Shown here one piece after another: positions 44,802-53,136 of a DNA stretch of 64,000 nt. The position numbers and the translations under genes are program-made. Under the pieces are notes generated by a model. That model did not search any database. It was given only the letters and a program-made list of their open reading frames with translations, and was not told the origin of the DNA. Every line of letters starts with the position of its first letter. The first letter of the stretch is position 1. The DNA lies in assembly GCF_000632985.1 (NCBI RefSeq), contig NZ_CP007481.1, positions 248,001 through 312,000 of the forward strand, read 5' to 3'. The stretch is from Neorickettsia helminthoeca str. Oregon. GTDB taxonomy: Bacteria; Pseudomonadota; Alphaproteobacteria; Rickettsiales; Anaplasmataceae.

Positions 44802-45254
44802 ATGAAGTGTCCTTTTTGTGGTAATACAGATACTAGTGTCAAGGATTCGCGTTCTGTAAATAGGGGGGCCTTCATAAAAAGAAGGCGTTCCTGTGATGAG
44901 TGTGGCGCTAAATTCACAACCTTTGAGATGATTCAGTTGAGGGAGATTAAGGTTCTCAAAAAGGATGGTAGTTGCGAAAGTTTCGATAGGGAAAAAGCGA
45001 TGCGCTCCATTGAGGTTGCACTGCGCAAAAGACCTGTTACAAGGGAAAGCGTCGATGCCTTAATGAATAGTGTTGTGTACAAAATCGAGCGTGTACACGA
45101 TACGAAAGTCACGGCAAAGATGATAGGTGAATTAATCATGGAACAGCTTTCTATACTTGACAGGGTTGCCTTCATACGATTTGCATCAGTTTATATGAAC
45201 TTCAGCGACGAGAAAGACTTCATTGAATTGATTAAGAGTATTGCTTCTGACTAA
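44802..45254 (+). CDS. nrdR: Transcriptional repressor NrdR
   Basis: 150 residues: N-terminal zinc ribbon MKCPFCGNTDTSVKDSR with CDECGAKFTTFE, then an ATP-cone (VLKKDGSCESFDREKAMRSI). Represses ribonucleotide reductase genes in response to dNTP/ATP. The usual neighbour glyA or ribD is not present. A long gap follows. Confidence 0.95.
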   Translation: MKCPFCGNTDTSVKDSRSVNRGAFIKRRRSCDECGAKFTTFEMIQLREIKVLKKDGSCESFDREKAMRSIEVALRKRPVTRESVDALMNSVVYKIERVHDTKVTAKMIGELIMEQLSILDRVAFIRFASVYMNFSDEKDFIELIKSIASD

Positions 45255-45585
45255 GATCCGGCAAGCCCTTCTGACACTGTTGCTGGAGTGCGGGGCAGTG
45301 TGTTCCTATGTTACTTGGACTGAAGGCATACCGCGGTCTTGAGCTCTTGGTGCTATAGCAGCACTATCCGAAGAATGAGATCTGTGGTTACCACCGCATG
45401 ACGTAGTAGGATAATCTGCAGTACCTAAGCCTAATCCCTGGAACGGTAATTACAGAAACATTATTCTTGTTTGGCCGTTATCCTGTATTTCCATGCTGAG
45501 ACAGGGGCCAGAGAACTGGTCCCTGAGCTTCTATATTTCTGGTGGAAGTGCTAGGCTATACTAAGGAAAGATCTAAAGGAAAGAT
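45255..45585. other. Gap between convergent genes with a strong hairpin
   Basis: 331 bp with no ORF of note. It holds the hairpin described separately at 45502-45525. I looked for signal recognition particle RNA, 6S and RNase P hallmarks and found none. Confidence 0.35.
45502..45525. terminator. 10-bp stem with AGAA tetraloop between convergent genes
   Basis: CAGGGGCCAG-agaa-CTGGTCCCTG pairs over ten positions with one G-T. It lies between nrdR (+) and the orphan at 45586 (-), so it could end transcription from either side. No clean T run follows on either strand, so it is not a textbook intrinsic terminator; a structured small RNA is an alternative. Confidence 0.4.
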
Positions 45586-45588
45586 CTA
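45563..45588. repeat. 13-bp tandem duplication at a gene end
   Basis: AAGGAAAGATCTA occurs twice head to tail (45563-45575 and 45576-45588). The second copy contains the stop codon of the orphan on the minus strand, so the first copy duplicates it just outside the gene. Confidence 0.85.
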
Positions 45589-46449
45589 AAAAGCTGCAGA
45601 ATGAGTCGCCTGTATTCGTACCGGCTGAGTAGTAGCTTGCTCAATCTTGTTCAGATCCTGTCTTTCTAGGTACAGCACAGCCGCAAAGTTATCAGATGCT
45701 TCTTGAGTTGCTCCAAAAATTTCTTCACAAATCAGCTCGAGCTTCTTACAAGTTTGTTTCCATGTCTCTGGAGTGTGGGCATAGCCAAAACTTGCATCTA
45801 GACTCCTAAGCTCCCTGATTGGTGGCAATACCTTACTAAGTAGTATATCATAACCATCACGTATGAATATGTTGGATATATTCCGATATTTATTTGTTTT
45901 CTCAATGTTGCCTTCAGTGGAAGCTTTAATTGGGTCTGCAGTAAAATTAAGAGCGTGATCTGATGTGCTGTGGTTACTACTATTTGCATAGCGCTTAGCA
46001 AAATTCAATATTTCCTTAATCCTCAGATAGTCTTCCCTGGACGGGTATCCGTTCTTGAGATCATCCTTGAGAGGGAATGCCATTTCATGAATATAATTCA
46101 AGTCACTATACAGTTTTAGAGATTCCTTGGTTTCAGATGGGAGAGATTGAAGCCTTTCAGTAGAAAACTGTTGATTGTGCAGTTCTAGCTCCTCAAGCAA
46201 GTATTGCACTTCGAAGGTCGATACAAAACGCTTTGCCTCTTTTATTATCTGCTCTTTGACAGCTTGAAGCTTTTCAGGGGGGCACTCTAAACCCAGCCTT
46301 AAGACCTCATCGATCGAGGATTGCAATTTTGAGGGCAACACAAAATCTTTTGCCTTGTTTATTGTGCATTGTTTATACAAACAGAACAAAACAACTGCCA
46401 GTATGACAAAAGCAACCGCAGCAAGTACAGCGATTATTAATTTAGCCAT
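45586..46449 (-). CDS. Orphan protein with N-terminal membrane anchor
   Basis: 287 residues I do not recognise. Residues 3-25 form one hydrophobic helix (LIIAVLAAVAFVILAVVLFC) followed by a helical, charged body with Leu-rich heptad-like stretches (LLEELELHNQQF) and no known motif. Either a signal anchor or a secreted protein. It is followed by a palindrome-rich upstream region with a good -10, which suggests tight control. Confidence 0.65.
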   Translation of the reverse strand: MAKLIIAVLAAVAFVILAVVLFCLYKQCTINKAKDFVLPSKLQSSIDEVLRLGLECPPEKLQAVKEQIIKEAKRFVSTFEVQYLLEELELHNQQFSTERLQSLPSETKESLKLYSDLNYIHEMAFPLKDDLKNGYPSREDYLRIKEILNFAKRYANSSNHSTSDHALNFTADPIKASTEGNIEKTNKYRNISNIFIRDGYDILLSKVLPPIRELRSLDASFGYAHTPETWKQTCKKLELICEEIFGATQEASDNFAAVLYLERQDLNKIEQATTQPVRIQATHSAAF

Positions 46450-46676
46450 AAAATCTCGAACAATCTGATAACTTATACATATATTATACTATATATAACA
46501 TGCTAAATATAGTAAGCACTATTGCTACTTAATCAATAATGAAAATCTACTCCATACTTAATATAGTTAAGTAGACCTAATACAGAATATTCATTGAGGA
46601 AGTGTCTAGATGGAGTACTTCACTTTCACTAGGGCGCTTGTGATGACCTAAGGCTACATTTTGGTGATGCTGGGCG
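46450..46676 (-). promoter_or_regulatory. Palindrome-rich upstream region of the orphan at 45586-46449
   Basis: TACTATAT (46487-46494) and ATATAGTA (46507-46514) form an 8-bp-arm inverted repeat with a 12-bp spacer; on the minus strand its downstream arm merges into a TATAAT -10 (46488-46483), 34 bp before the ATG. Further upstream is a second perfect dyad TACTTAA-tatag-TTAAGTA (46555-46573). The region is very AT-rich. Confidence 0.5.
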
Positions 46677-48539
46677 TCATTCTTGTATTAGTTCTAGCAA
46701 GAACCGCGATTTTGAAGTATTCTGCCAGCAATTTTTCATTAATCTACGGCGTGCGTTCGTGATAGTTAGAAACTTCTTTGCTCTGGTTATTCCGACGTAT
46801 GCTAATCGCCTTTCTTCTTCAATTTGGTCAGCGCTGTATAGAGATCTTGCGTGCGGAAATGTTCCATCTTCCCAGCCGGGGAGGAAAACTTGTTCGAATT
46901 CTAGTCCTTTGGATGCGTGCAACGTCATTATATTGATCGCGTTGCTGTTGTACAGCTGTGAATCATTATCTGTTAGCAAAGATACATGTTGAAGAAAGTC
47001 TATGGCATTATCGAATTCCTGAACGACACGGAAAATCTCATCGATGTTTTCTAATCTGGATTCATCTTGTTCCCTCAATGCAGAAATGTATCCAGATTCG
47101 ATCGTGATTTTTTTTAAAAAGTCATGGAGGCTGTAATTCACTGATTCCAACTGCCATTTTTTCACTTTTTCTATGAAGTCAGGGAGGATTTTTCCCTTTA
47201 GAGTGCCATCCTCTGAAAGTCTTATGGAGGCTTCGAACATAGAGCAGCCATTCTCGAGAGAGAAGTTATATATCTTATTCAGGGAGGCAGTCCCCAATCC
47301 TCTCTTAGGCGAATTGATGATCCGTTCGAACGCCAAATTATCGCTGGGATTAGTGACAAATCTCAGGTAAGCGATAATATCCTTTACTTCCTTCCTATCA
47401 TAGAATCTCAGTCCACCTATTACTTTGTACGGTAGTTGCTGTGAAATAGCTGCTTCCTCAAAGGCTCTTGTTTGAAATCCTGCTCTTACAAGAATAGCGG
47501 TGTCACTGTAATCGCAGACTGATGCTCTTTCCTTAATCATTCTCACAATAGCCCTTGCTTCCTGCTCACTATCAATGTATGTCAGAATTTGGATTTCCTC
47601 ACCCCCTGGTTCCGCTGTCCATAGTTTTTTTGTCAGGCGTGCCTGATTGTTCCTGATGACGTTATGTGCAGCTGATAATATTTTATTCGTCGAACGATAA
47701 TTTTGCTCAAGTTTAATTACTTTTGCTCCATCAAAGTCCTGGGAGAATCTCAGAATATTTCCAACTTCTGCGCCTCGCCATCCATAAATCGATTGATCAT
47801 CATCTCCGACACAGCAGATATTAGAGTGTTTTTGCGCAAGTAACCTGAGCCATAAATACTGGCAGAGGTTTGTATCTTGATATTCATCCACCATGATGTA
47901 CTTAAACTTTTCTCTATACCTTTCGAGGACTTCTGCATCCTTCTTAAAAAGGCTAACGTTGTGCATCAATAGATCACCAAAATCCATACTGTTGTTCTCC
48001 TTCAAACGCTCCTGGTAGAGTTCGTATATGCAGAGCGCCTGCTTCTCGAACCATGTATTCGCTGCATTGTTATATTTTACTCTTCCTGGAGTGAATGCTT
48101 TATCTTTCCAGTTGGAGATGATGGTCAAGTATTTCTTTATCAGTGACTTGTCAGTCTCTATCTGTACTTCCTTTGCAATTTTCTGGAGCATTCTCATTTG
48201 ATCGTCAGTATCCAGGATTGTAAAATCTGGTCTGAACCCTATTTTCTCTGCTTCTATGCGTAATATTTTTGCTGCTATTGCGTGGAATGTCCCAATCCAA
48301 TTAAATTGCGCTTCCCCAACGATTTCTGTGATCCGATGCATCATTTCCTTTGCTGCCTTATTGGCAAACGTGACAGCCATAATCTGATTCGGGTATGCAT
48401 AACCCTCTTTGATGAGATTAGCTATCCTATGTACTAGTGTTTTTGTTTTTCCTGTTCCAGCGCCTGCCAGTATGAGTAGGGGGCCATTAATTGTTTCTAT
48501 AGCAAGTCTTTGCTCGTTGTTCAGGCTCATAAAAGTCAA
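46677..48539 (-). CDS. uvrD: UvrD/PcrA-type DNA helicase
   Basis: 620-residue superfamily 1 helicase: LILAGAGTGKTKTLVHRI (motif I), MAVTFANKAAKEM, MVDEYQDTN (II), CVGDDDQSIYGWRGAE (III), LEQNYRST (IV), IMTLHASKGLEFEQVFLPG (V) and RRLAYVGITRAKKFL (VI). Acts in nucleotide excision repair; also the normal partner of mismatch repair, which is broken here. Shorter than E. coli UvrD because of a trimmed C terminus, as is common in reduced genomes. Confidence 0.93.
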   Translation of the reverse strand: MTFMSLNNEQRLAIETINGPLLILAGAGTGKTKTLVHRIANLIKEGYAYPNQIMAVTFANKAAKEMMHRITEIVGEAQFNWIGTFHAIAAKILRIEAEKIGFRPDFTILDTDDQMRMLQKIAKEVQIETDKSLIKKYLTIISNWKDKAFTPGRVKYNNAANTWFEKQALCIYELYQERLKENNSMDFGDLLMHNVSLFKKDAEVLERYREKFKYIMVDEYQDTNLCQYLWLRLLAQKHSNICCVGDDDQSIYGWRGAEVGNILRFSQDFDGAKVIKLEQNYRSTNKILSAAHNVIRNNQARLTKKLWTAEPGGEEIQILTYIDSEQEARAIVRMIKERASVCDYSDTAILVRAGFQTRAFEEAAISQQLPYKVIGGLRFYDRKEVKDIIAYLRFVTNPSDNLAFERIINSPKRGLGTASLNKIYNFSLENGCSMFEASIRLSEDGTLKGKILPDFIEKVKKWQLESVNYSLHDFLKKITIESGYISALREQDESRLENIDEIFRVVQEFDNAIDFLQHVSLLTDNDSQLYNSNAINIMTLHASKGLEFEQVFLPGWEDGTFPHARSLYSADQIEEERRLAYVGITRAKKFLTITNARRRLMKNCWQNTSKSRFLLELIQE

Positions 48540-48687
48540 TAGTACGGACCATCAATCCTATCACATATTCCCCTTTTCTACATGGCAAGGGATGGAGTTC
48601 GTGATCCCCGGTATAGAGCGTGACTCTGCTTCCTTGAAAAATGAATGATTGTTTCGGCGTGCTAGATATGTAGCAACTTCCGTTATA

Positions 48688-49470
48688 CTAGATATGTGGT
48701 ACCTTCCTGAATGCATTGAAAAAGTTTTCCAGCAGTATGTGGGAAAGTTTTTCTAGATTCATGTCTCTGAGTGAGCTCAAGTATCGCAATACGTGGAGGA
48801 CATGAACCGGATAATTTCTCTGTCCTCTGACTGGAACTGGTGCGAGATAAGGCGCATCTGTTTCTATAAGTATTCTATTGAGGGGAGTTTCTCGTGCGAT
48901 CTGTTGTATTTCCAGAGCATTCTTGAAAGTAAGTATTCCTGAAAAGGAGAGGTACCAAGAATTCCTCACTGCTGCTTCGAAAAGTTCTCTGGAGGATGCA
49001 AAACTATGCAGGATCACTGGAATTCCTGAATCTTTACTTTCTGTTTCCAGGATTTTAATTGTGTCTGCCTCAGCATTTCTTGAGTGCACTATAATCGGAA
49101 GATTGAGATCTGTTGCTGCTTTGATATGTTCAATGAACGATATGCGTTGATCTTCCTTTGCCGTGTGGTTGTAGTAATAATCTAATCCTGTTTCTCCTAC
49201 ACTGATCACTTTTGGATGAGCTGCTAGATTTATAATATCCTGGTATGCTTGTCTCCCTGCATCAACGTGATTCGGGTGGACACCAATGGAACAATAAACA
49301 TCTGAAAATCTTTCACAAGTAGCTATTAGTTCTTCATACTCGGAGAGGCGCGTAGCTATCGTATGTAGAATCTTCACGCCATTGCTCTGTGCATCAGCGA
49401 CGATACCTTCTAATTCATCTTCTTGGTAAAAAATGAGATGGCAATGAGAGTCAAAAATCATGCTGAACAA
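48688..49470 (-). CDS. tatD: TatD-family metal-dependent DNase
   Basis: 260 residues: DSHCHL near the start (two His), GVHPNHVD, ETGLDYYYNH (Glu), PIIVHSRNA (His), LHSFASS, ETDAPYLAPVP. This set is the amidohydrolase-fold TatD signature. The end overlaps the second of two 12-bp direct repeats CTAGATATGTRG (48662 and 48688). Confidence 0.94.
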   Translation of the reverse strand: MFSMIFDSHCHLIFYQEDELEGIVADAQSNGVKILHTIATRLSEYEELIATCERFSDVYCSIGVHPNHVDAGRQAYQDIINLAAHPKVISVGETGLDYYYNHTAKEDQRISFIEHIKAATDLNLPIIVHSRNAEADTIKILETESKDSGIPVILHSFASSRELFEAAVRNSWYLSFSGILTFKNALEIQQIARETPLNRILIETDAPYLAPVPVRGQRNYPVHVLHVLRYLSSLRDMNLEKLSHILLENFFNAFRKVPHI

Positions 49471-49530
49471 CTCGAAAAATATAACCTACGCTGCAAGATC
49501 GAACTCACCTCTCTAAAAAATCACAGCATA

Positions 49531-49548
49531 CGGCGGCGATCGCCGCCG
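49531..49548. repeat. Perfect 18-bp GC palindrome
   Basis: CGGCGGCGATCGCCGCCG reads the same on both strands; as RNA it makes a 7-bp GC stem with a GATC loop. It sits alone in the 126-bp gap between tatD and secB. On the minus strand a T6 run follows about 10 bases later, so a terminator after secB is possible. No second copy was noticed in the window. Confidence 0.9.
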
Positions 49549-49596
49549 GACTCAGAAATCCAATAGATACTCAGACTTTCTGGTAAGAGTATCAAA

Positions 49597-50112
49597 TTAA
49601 TCCTTTTGGCTTTCCGTGTACTTCTGAGCAAAGTTTATAGGAGCAAGCATCAAAGGTGGAAATCCGGCATCAGTAGTAGCCGTCGCAATGATCCTTCTCG
49701 CAAACGGGAACAGCAACGTAGGTGCCTCTACTAACAAGGCCTGTTTCAACTGATCCTGTGTTAGATTCCTTATTGTGAAGACCCCACAATACTTCAATTT
49801 GCAGACGAAGGCGATGTGCTTTCCATCAGGTGAATTCTCATCTGAGATTCGAGCCTCTGTTTTGATATCTAACAATACTTCGTATATACCGTTCTGCTCA
49901 TCTATGATTCTGCTATCTATGTTGCACTGTACATCAACCTCAGGGGGATTCTTCATTATACTGAAAACCTCAGGTGAATTCGGGGTGTCAAGACTGATGG
50001 ACTTCATGAATTGACCTTCAGGACGTGCCATTGGGAGATCAGCTTCATTGTTGTCGGAACTGTTGTCTACAGAACTCGAATCGTAATTATTGATATTCTC
50101 TTCGTTGAGCAT
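49597..50112 (-). CDS. secB: Protein-export chaperone SecB
   Basis: 171 residues. Keeps preproteins unfolded for SecA. Family landmarks: FMKSISLDTPNSPEVF (substrate-groove strand), YCGVFTIRNLTQDQLKQALLVEAPTLLFPFAR (split at length) and TTDAGFPPLMLAPINF. A 36-residue acidic, Asn/Ser-rich N-terminal extension precedes the family start. Divergent from the Tim44-like gene, a pairing seen across alphaproteobacteria. Confidence 0.95.
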   Translation of the reverse strand: MLNEENINNYDSSSVDNSSDNNEADLPMARPEGQFMKSISLDTPNSPEVFSIMKNPPEVDVQCNIDSRIIDEQNGIYEVLLDIKTEARISDENSPDGKHIAFVCKLKYCGVFTIRNLTQDQLKQALLVEAPTLLFPFARRIIATATTDAGFPPLMLAPINFAQKYTESQKD

Positions 50113-50267
50113 TTTTGTATTCTTTACAAATATAGGTAATACTGTGAGAATAGGTTAGAGTACCTATGGGATTTTGTCTAGCTTTCTACGGGTGCAGAGT
50201 CTCCTGGGAAAGAAAGTTGTCTCGTGTTTGTTGTTGGATTTTTGTTGAACGGGTTTCTCCGCGTTTT

Positions 50268-50891
50268 ATGGAAGTAATTGTGTATGCTATATTAGCGTTC
50301 TTCATTTTTAGCAGATTGTATGTGTCTCTTGGTAGGGTGTCGGTCGAGCGGGAAATGAAGTTCAGAGCTGCTGAGATAAGGGAGATTCTAGATCAAAAGG
50401 CGAAGTCAATTGATCAGCTTATGTATGTGGAGAAAGAGAATCTCTCAGAGATCCTTTCCGCGAAGAAAGAAATTGAATCCTCAGGTAAGAGTTTCTCCAC
50501 TGATCAGTTTATGGAAGGGGCAGAGCGCGCATTTGAGTTGTTTATCAGTGCTTTTGCTTCATGTGATTTGAAGATTCTAGCAAGACTTCTCTCGAAAGAT
50601 GCTTTTGCGATCGTCTCTAGGAAGATAAATGAAAGGAAGTCGCGGGGAAATACTTTAGAAAGGACTCTCGTCGCTTTGCAGTCCAAGAGTTTGCTTAAGC
50701 TGAATGTAGCCAAGGGTATGATATACGCAACGGTGAAATTCGTATCTGAACAGATTAGTCTTATGCGCGATGAAGCTGGCTCTATTGTCTCCGGAGATAA
50801 GGATACAATAGAGGTAATAGAGGATCTATGGGTGTTCGAGCGTTGCTTATCGTCTGCATCTAATTCTTGGACTGTGTCTCAGCTTTCGTGA
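50268..50891 (+). CDS. Tim44-like domain membrane-anchored protein
   Basis: About 207 residues from ATG 50268. One N-terminal helix (MEVIVYAILAFFIFSRLYVSLG) matches the alphaproteobacterial 'TimA' layout, then a coiled linker and the Tim44 domain (FMEGAERAFELFISAFASCDLKILARLLS split; IYATVKFVSEQ ... VIEDLWVFER). Mitochondrial Tim44 tethers import motor to the membrane; the bacterial role is less known. The frame is open to 50166, but the extra 34 residues look non-family. Confidence 0.85.
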   Translation: MEVIVYAILAFFIFSRLYVSLGRVSVEREMKFRAAEIREILDQKAKSIDQLMYVEKENLSEILSAKKEIESSGKSFSTDQFMEGAERAFELFISAFASCDLKILARLLSKDAFAIVSRKINERKSRGNTLERTLVALQSKSLLKLNVAKGMIYATVKFVSEQISLMRDEAGSIVSGDKDTIEVIEDLWVFERCLSSASNSWTVSQLS

Positions 50892-51028
50892 AAGAATAGC
50901 GATAGTTGCTGGGCGGATTGCCAGATCGGTGTCTGTCTTGTTCTCCTCTGAGCGCCGTGTTGGATACATGCTCTAAGAACATTATTGCGCGAGTGATTGC
51001 TTCAGAGAGACCGATCGTACATTGTCTA

Positions 51029-51826
51029 TTAAATTGTTTGATCGTATAGAGATAGTGCGCATATTTGTCCTGGTGTGAGCTCTTCAATTCTCATACTTGG
51101 ATTTGCACCTATACTTTCCAGGGCTACATGAAGTTGCTTTTGACCTCCAAAAATGCCTTGCAGAGTTGTATTCATTGTTTTCCTCCTGTGTGCGAAGCCG
51201 TGTCTTAATATTGTATCGAGCCTGATTTTCTTATACTGCCACTTTGGGATCTCCAAAGGCGTGATCTTCAAAACTGATGACAGTATTTTTGGAGGAGGTG
51301 TAAAAACCTCAGGTTGGAGAATAAATTGTGGCTCCAGCTTGCACCTAATCTGTATCAGAACCGATAAGGCCCCGTAATTTTTATTTCTAGGTTCCGCACA
51401 AATGCGATCAGCGACCTCTTTTTGAAACATAAGTATCATTTCCTGAATGAGATTCGATTCTTCCAGCCAGTTGAGTAACAATCGCGTTGCAATGTTGTAC
51501 GGAAGATTTGCAATAATTATAACTTTTTCCCCTTTGTAAACCCGCTCTAATGGAATAGAAAGTGCATCACCAATAATGAATTGATAATTCTCGTATTGTC
51601 TTTCGAGCGATAAATGTTCTTTCTCAAATCGCTGATCCTTCTCAATCGATGTCAAAAGCGAAGGATCAGTTGCAAGAATTTCTTTCGTTAACGTGCCGAT
51701 TCCAGGCCCTATTTCTACTATGTGTTTCCCCTTCGTCTGTGTCGCGGCGCCAATGATCTTGCCTAATACTACTCGATCGTAGATGAAATGTTGCCCCAGC
51801 GACTTGTTATAGTAAATTTTTCCCAC
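51029..51826 (-). CDS. rsmA: 16S rRNA dimethyladenosine transferase (KsgA)
   Basis: 265 residues. Dimethylates two adjacent adenines near the 3' end of 16S rRNA. SAM-binding motif VEIGPGIGTLTKEIL, IIGDALS, catalytic NLPYNIATRLLL, and FTPPPKILSSVLKITP. Start at ATG 51826 with the usual SLGQHFI lead-in (KSLGQHFIYDRVVLG). Confidence 0.96.
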   Translation of the reverse strand: MGKIYYNKSLGQHFIYDRVVLGKIIGAATQTKGKHIVEIGPGIGTLTKEILATDPSLLTSIEKDQRFEKEHLSLERQYENYQFIIGDALSIPLERVYKGEKVIIIANLPYNIATRLLLNWLEESNLIQEMILMFQKEVADRICAEPRNKNYGALSVLIQIRCKLEPQFILQPEVFTPPPKILSSVLKITPLEIPKWQYKKIRLDTILRHGFAHRRKTMNTTLQGIFGGQKQLHVALESIGANPSMRIEELTPGQICALSLYDQTI

Positions 51827-51839
51827 GAAAAGCTTTCAA

Positions 51840-51961
51840 CCTCAAATTTTACCTGTGATTTGTCCCCGAAAGTAGACGTTGATTGTGTTTCGCACTGCCG
51901 ATTCTATTGAAAACACAATCTTATTATCACAAATCTTTGTATAAATCATTCTAATTTGAGG
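51840..51961. promoter_or_regulatory. Nested inverted repeats in the rsmA / sensor-cckA divergent region
   Basis: Two perfect inverted repeats share one centre (about 51900.5): GATTGTGTTT (51881-51890) with AAACACAATC (51911-51920), and CCTCAAATT (51840-51848) with AATTTGAGG (51953-51961). A third pair, GATTTGT (51857-51863) and ACAAATC (51929-51935), is centred 4.5 bp away. The outer right arm touches the start of the sensor gene, so its GAGG may also act as ribosome site. Probably a multi-dimer binding region; the regulator is unknown. Confidence 0.6.
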
Positions 51962-51963
51962 AT

Positions 51964-53136
51964 TTGTATTGTTTCTTGTTATCATTCCGCGACGATTTGT
52001 TGTTAGTTCCATTGAAATTACTATCTTTTAGGCTGTACTGCAGTATCTATTTTGTCATCAGTCTTGCTTTCTGTTTTGCTATTTTCTGTGTCACACGTGA
52101 GTCTATGGAATCACATAAGGCACGAGCGTTAATGGAGAAATATTCAGTTCAAATAGAGTTCGTCACAGAGCAGGCAACGGAGTGGCTATACAAGAAAATT
52201 GCCGAACTCTATGATAAGGTGCTCGATAATGAATTCATAGAAAGAGAGATAAGCAAATTCAATGAGGAAAATGATGGCTTGTCTGTTTATTGGATCAAGC
52301 AAGAAAGTGATTTGAAAATTCTTGACAGTGTAAATGACGATGTATTGAGTCGTGTCTCTATAGGTAGATCTTTGTTACAGAAGAGCTTCGAGTCTACAGA
52401 AAGTAAATCCATTCTCCCTATTGCAGTCACAGTAAAAAGCTCCAGGAATGCTGGCATACTATTATTCCACGTTCCTCTTGCCCAAATCCAGGATTTAATA
52501 GAGGGAATCCTGGATTCAGATCGACGTATGAGCGTCGCCATCCTAAAGGAAAATATGGATGTCTTGTTAGCGATGAATCTGCATCAAAAAATAGATCTAA
52601 CGGACGCATCGAATAGTAGATTGACGGACTTTATCAATCTGCTCAAGGGAAGATATACGAAAAGTACTGTCACGAAACTAGATAATTTCCCTATTAGCAT
52701 ATATTATTCCTACAGCGCTGATGTTGATCTCTTTTTACTTTCAGGTTTCAAGGGTGTCTTCTTTCTGTGTTCTTGCTGGTTCATGGTTTCATTGCTTGCC
52801 CATCTTTTTCTGAATAGTGAATTAATCAAATTATTGCGAGTGTATAAGTTACGGAATGTCAATCAGACATTCTACTTGAAGGAATTTGCTAATTTGCGTC
52901 TTCATGCCAGTCTCTTTCTGAACAAAATTAGAAGCTATGAGTCGGAGATCGCGAAATTAGTAGATGAAAATACAAAACTTCAGGATTTGAATAAGTCTTA
53001 TGCTTTTGAGAGAATCAGGGTCAATACAGTCCTAGACGAGTTGACCGCAGAAAAGGAAGTATTGCTTATCGATAAGATGATTCTAGAAGAGAAAATAGAT
53101 TATCTATCCCGAAAGGTAGAAAGAAATGCGGAATAG
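51964..53136 (+). CDS. Predicted two-helix sensor protein preceding cckA
   Basis: 390 residues, not recognised. Two membrane helices (about residues 23-43 and 260-284) enclose a periplasmic region of roughly 210 residues; after the second helix comes a long coiled coil (KIRSYESEIAKLVDENTKLQDLNK and LDELTAEKEVLLIDKMILEE, split at length). This is the shape of a sensor kinase without its kinase domain. It overlaps cckA by 11 bp, so the two are very probably made together. TTG 51964 is the only early start in frame and is uncertain; later TTG codons are possible. Confidence 0.7.
   Translation: MYCFLLSFRDDLLLVPLKLLSFRLYCSIYFVISLAFCFAIFCVTRESMESHKARALMEKYSVQIEFVTEQATEWLYKKIAELYDKVLDNEFIEREISKFNEENDGLSVYWIKQESDLKILDSVNDDVLSRVSIGRSLLQKSFESTESKSILPIAVTVKSSRNAGILLFHVPLAQIQDLIEGILDSDRRMSVAILKENMDVLLAMNLHQKIDLTDASNSRLTDFINLLKGRYTKSTVTKLDNFPISIYYSYSADVDLFLLSGFKGVFFLCSCWFMVSLLAHLFLNSELIKLLRVYKLRNVNQTFYLKEFANLRLHASLFLNKIRSYESEIAKLVDENTKLQDLNKSYAFERIRVNTVLDELTAEKEVLLIDKMILEEKIDYLSRKVERNAE

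Noticed and set aside
45255-45585. SRP RNA, 6S RNA or RNase P RNA candidate
   Set aside because: No conserved core of any of these RNAs was found; only a simple hairpin.
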